A stretch of 5,282 bases of DNA. Source: Thermoanaerobaculia bacterium (GTDB taxonomy: Bacteria > Acidobacteriota > Thermoanaerobaculia > Gp7-AA8). A model generated the notes under the pieces. That model made no database searches. It had not been told where the DNA came from and saw nothing but the letters and a program-made list of their open reading frames with translations. The stretch spans positions 1-5,282 of the forward strand of contig JAMPYE010000346.1 in the NCBI GenBank assembly GCA_023700825.1. The letters are read 5' to 3'. Every line of letters begins with the position of its first letter. Within the stretch, counting starts at the first letter, position 1. This document shows, one piece after another, positions 4,258 to 5,282 of this stretch. The position numbers were made by a program, and so were the translations under genes.

Positions 4258-5282
4258 ACGCCGCCCCCGAGGACTTTATAGAGCTCGACGCGGTTGGCCT
4301 GGCGCGCGAGCTTCACGCCGACGAGCGTGCGCCGCGCGTCGTAGGCCGCGCGCTCGGCGACGAGCACGCCGAGGTAGCCGTCGAGCCCCGCCCTGTAGCG
4401 GGCTTCGGCGAGTCGCTGCGCGGTGACGAGCTCCTCGACGAGTGCGCGCTGTGCATCCTCCTGCTCGGTGAACGTAGCTCGGAGCGCGAGGGCGTTGTTG
4501 ACCTCGGAGAACGCGACCTGGATCGCCTTCTCGTATTCCGCGACGGCGATGTCGCGGTCGAGCTGCGACGCCTTCAGGTTCGCGCGAAGCGAGCCGCTGG
4601 CGAAGAGCGGAGCTACGATCTGAGGGACGAAGCTCCATGTTCGCGTTCCCGAGTCGAAGAGGCCCGACAGCGACGAGTCCATCGTCCCCGTGCTCGCGGT
4701 GAGCGTGATGCGCGGGAAGAACGCCGCGCGCGCCGCGCCGATGTTCGCGTTCGCGGCGACGAGCTGCTGCTCCGTCGCGAGGATGTCAGGGCGGTTGAGC
4801 AGCACGTCGGAGGGAATCCCCGCGGTGAGCTCCTTCATTGCGCCGACCGTATCGAGTGCGTCCGGCAGAAGCTCCGCCGGCACCGGGGTGCCGACGACGA
4901 GGTCGAGCATGTTGCGATCGACTGCGACCGCGCCCGAGAACCGCGCGACGTTCGCCCGCGACGCCTCCGCCTGAGCCTGTGCCTGGTGAAGGTCGAGACC
5001 GGTGGAGATGCCGGCGTCGTGACTCTTTCGGATCAGATCGGCCGACCGGAGCTGCGCGTCGAGCGTCGCCCGCGCGAGCGTGAGATTTTCCTCGTCGGCG
5101 GCGAGCTGCAGGTAGCTTCCGGCCACGGCCGCGACGATCGTGAGCTGCGCGGCGCGCTCTGCTTCCTCCGTCGCCTGATAGCGCGCGAGCGCCGCGGCGT
5201 TCAGGCTCCGGATGCGGCCGAAGAAGTCGAGCTCCCACGCCGTGGTGCCGATGTTGACCGAGTACGTTTCCGAGTACTCCGC
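4254..5282 (-). CDS. RND-type efflux outer-membrane factor (OprM/NodT family), 5' end cut by window edge
   Basis: The frame is open from the window edge to a TGA at 4256-4254, giving 342 residues; full OprM-type proteins are about 460-490, so roughly the first 120-140, including the lipoprotein signal, lie outside. A GTG at 5126 is only an internal Val. These proteins form trimeric channels that carry drugs and other compounds across the outer membrane together with an inner-membrane pump and a periplasmic adaptor. Family signatures are clear: WELDFFGRIRS (16-26) before the first coiled-coil helix pair, then GIPSDVLLNRPDI with the conserved RPDI (164-167), AANANIGAARAAFFPRITL, and the closing YRAGLDGYLGVLVAER and ELYKVLGGGV (333-342). 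The two halves are the usual OEP repeats. The pump and adaptor genes would be expected to the right of the window. The stop codon overlaps the start of the LpxR-family gene. Confidence 0.93.
   Translation of the reverse strand, partial: AEYSETYSVNIGTTAWELDFFGRIRSLNAAALARYQATEEAERAAQLTIVAAVAGSYLQLAADEENLTLARATLDAQLRSADLIRKSHDAGISTGLDLHQAQAQAEASRANVARFSGAVAVDRNMLDLVVGTPVPAELLPDALDTVGAMKELTAGIPSDVLLNRPDILATEQQLVAANANIGAARAAFFPRITLTASTGTMDSSLSGLFDSGTRTWSFVPQIVAPLFASGSLRANLKASQLDRDIAVAEYEKAIQVAFSEVNNALALRATFTEQEDAQRALVEELVTAQRLAEARYRAGLDGYLGVLVAERAAYDARRTLVGVKLARQANRVELYKVLGGGV

Overview
The window suggests a GC-rich Gram-negative (diderm) bacterium. Two outer-membrane proteins, a TolC/OprM-type efflux channel and an LpxR-type lipid A deacylase, are encoded here, and both need an outer membrane and lipopolysaccharide. 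The taxon cannot be fixed from the sequence alone. The leftmost ~650 bases look less GC-rich than the rest.

Left part, plus strand (1-429): the 3' end of a gene for a small cysteine-containing protein built of two tandem copies of one module. Each copy ends in a GIVL(R/K)YCPW(C/S)G motif. The gene continues off the left edge.

Middle (430-1183): about 750 bases without a convincing protein gene. The main feature is the 3' half of a tRNA, probably tRNA-Arg(CCG), on the minus strand (717-757), followed by a terminator-like hairpin (663-679). No matching 5' half is present. This is the classic footprint of an integrative element that recombined at the tRNA anticodon loop. A 13-base piece of it recurs 88 bases away. 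Several other hairpins, a short AT-rich tandem repeat and an orphan extended -10 promoter-like sequence lie in the same stretch.

Right part, minus strand (1184-5282): four genes, all transcribed right to left. The order of transcription is: an RND-type efflux outer-membrane factor (5' end cut by the window edge); an LpxR-family lipid A 3'-O-deacylase whose GTG start overlaps the efflux stop codon by 4 bases; a 412-residue protein of unknown function with a strong ribosome binding site; and a six-helix HdeD-family (DUF308) membrane protein. Gaps of about 76 and 79 bases separate the last three, so one operon is possible, but only the first pair is clearly coupled.

The first two genes point to envelope work: drug export through the outer membrane together with remodelling of its lipid A. 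HdeD-type proteins are associated with acid or envelope stress in enterobacteria, which would fit. The 412-residue protein is the real unknown. The order of a few motifs in it faintly recalls the RelA/SpoT nucleotidyltransferase fold, and this is offered only as a testable idea.
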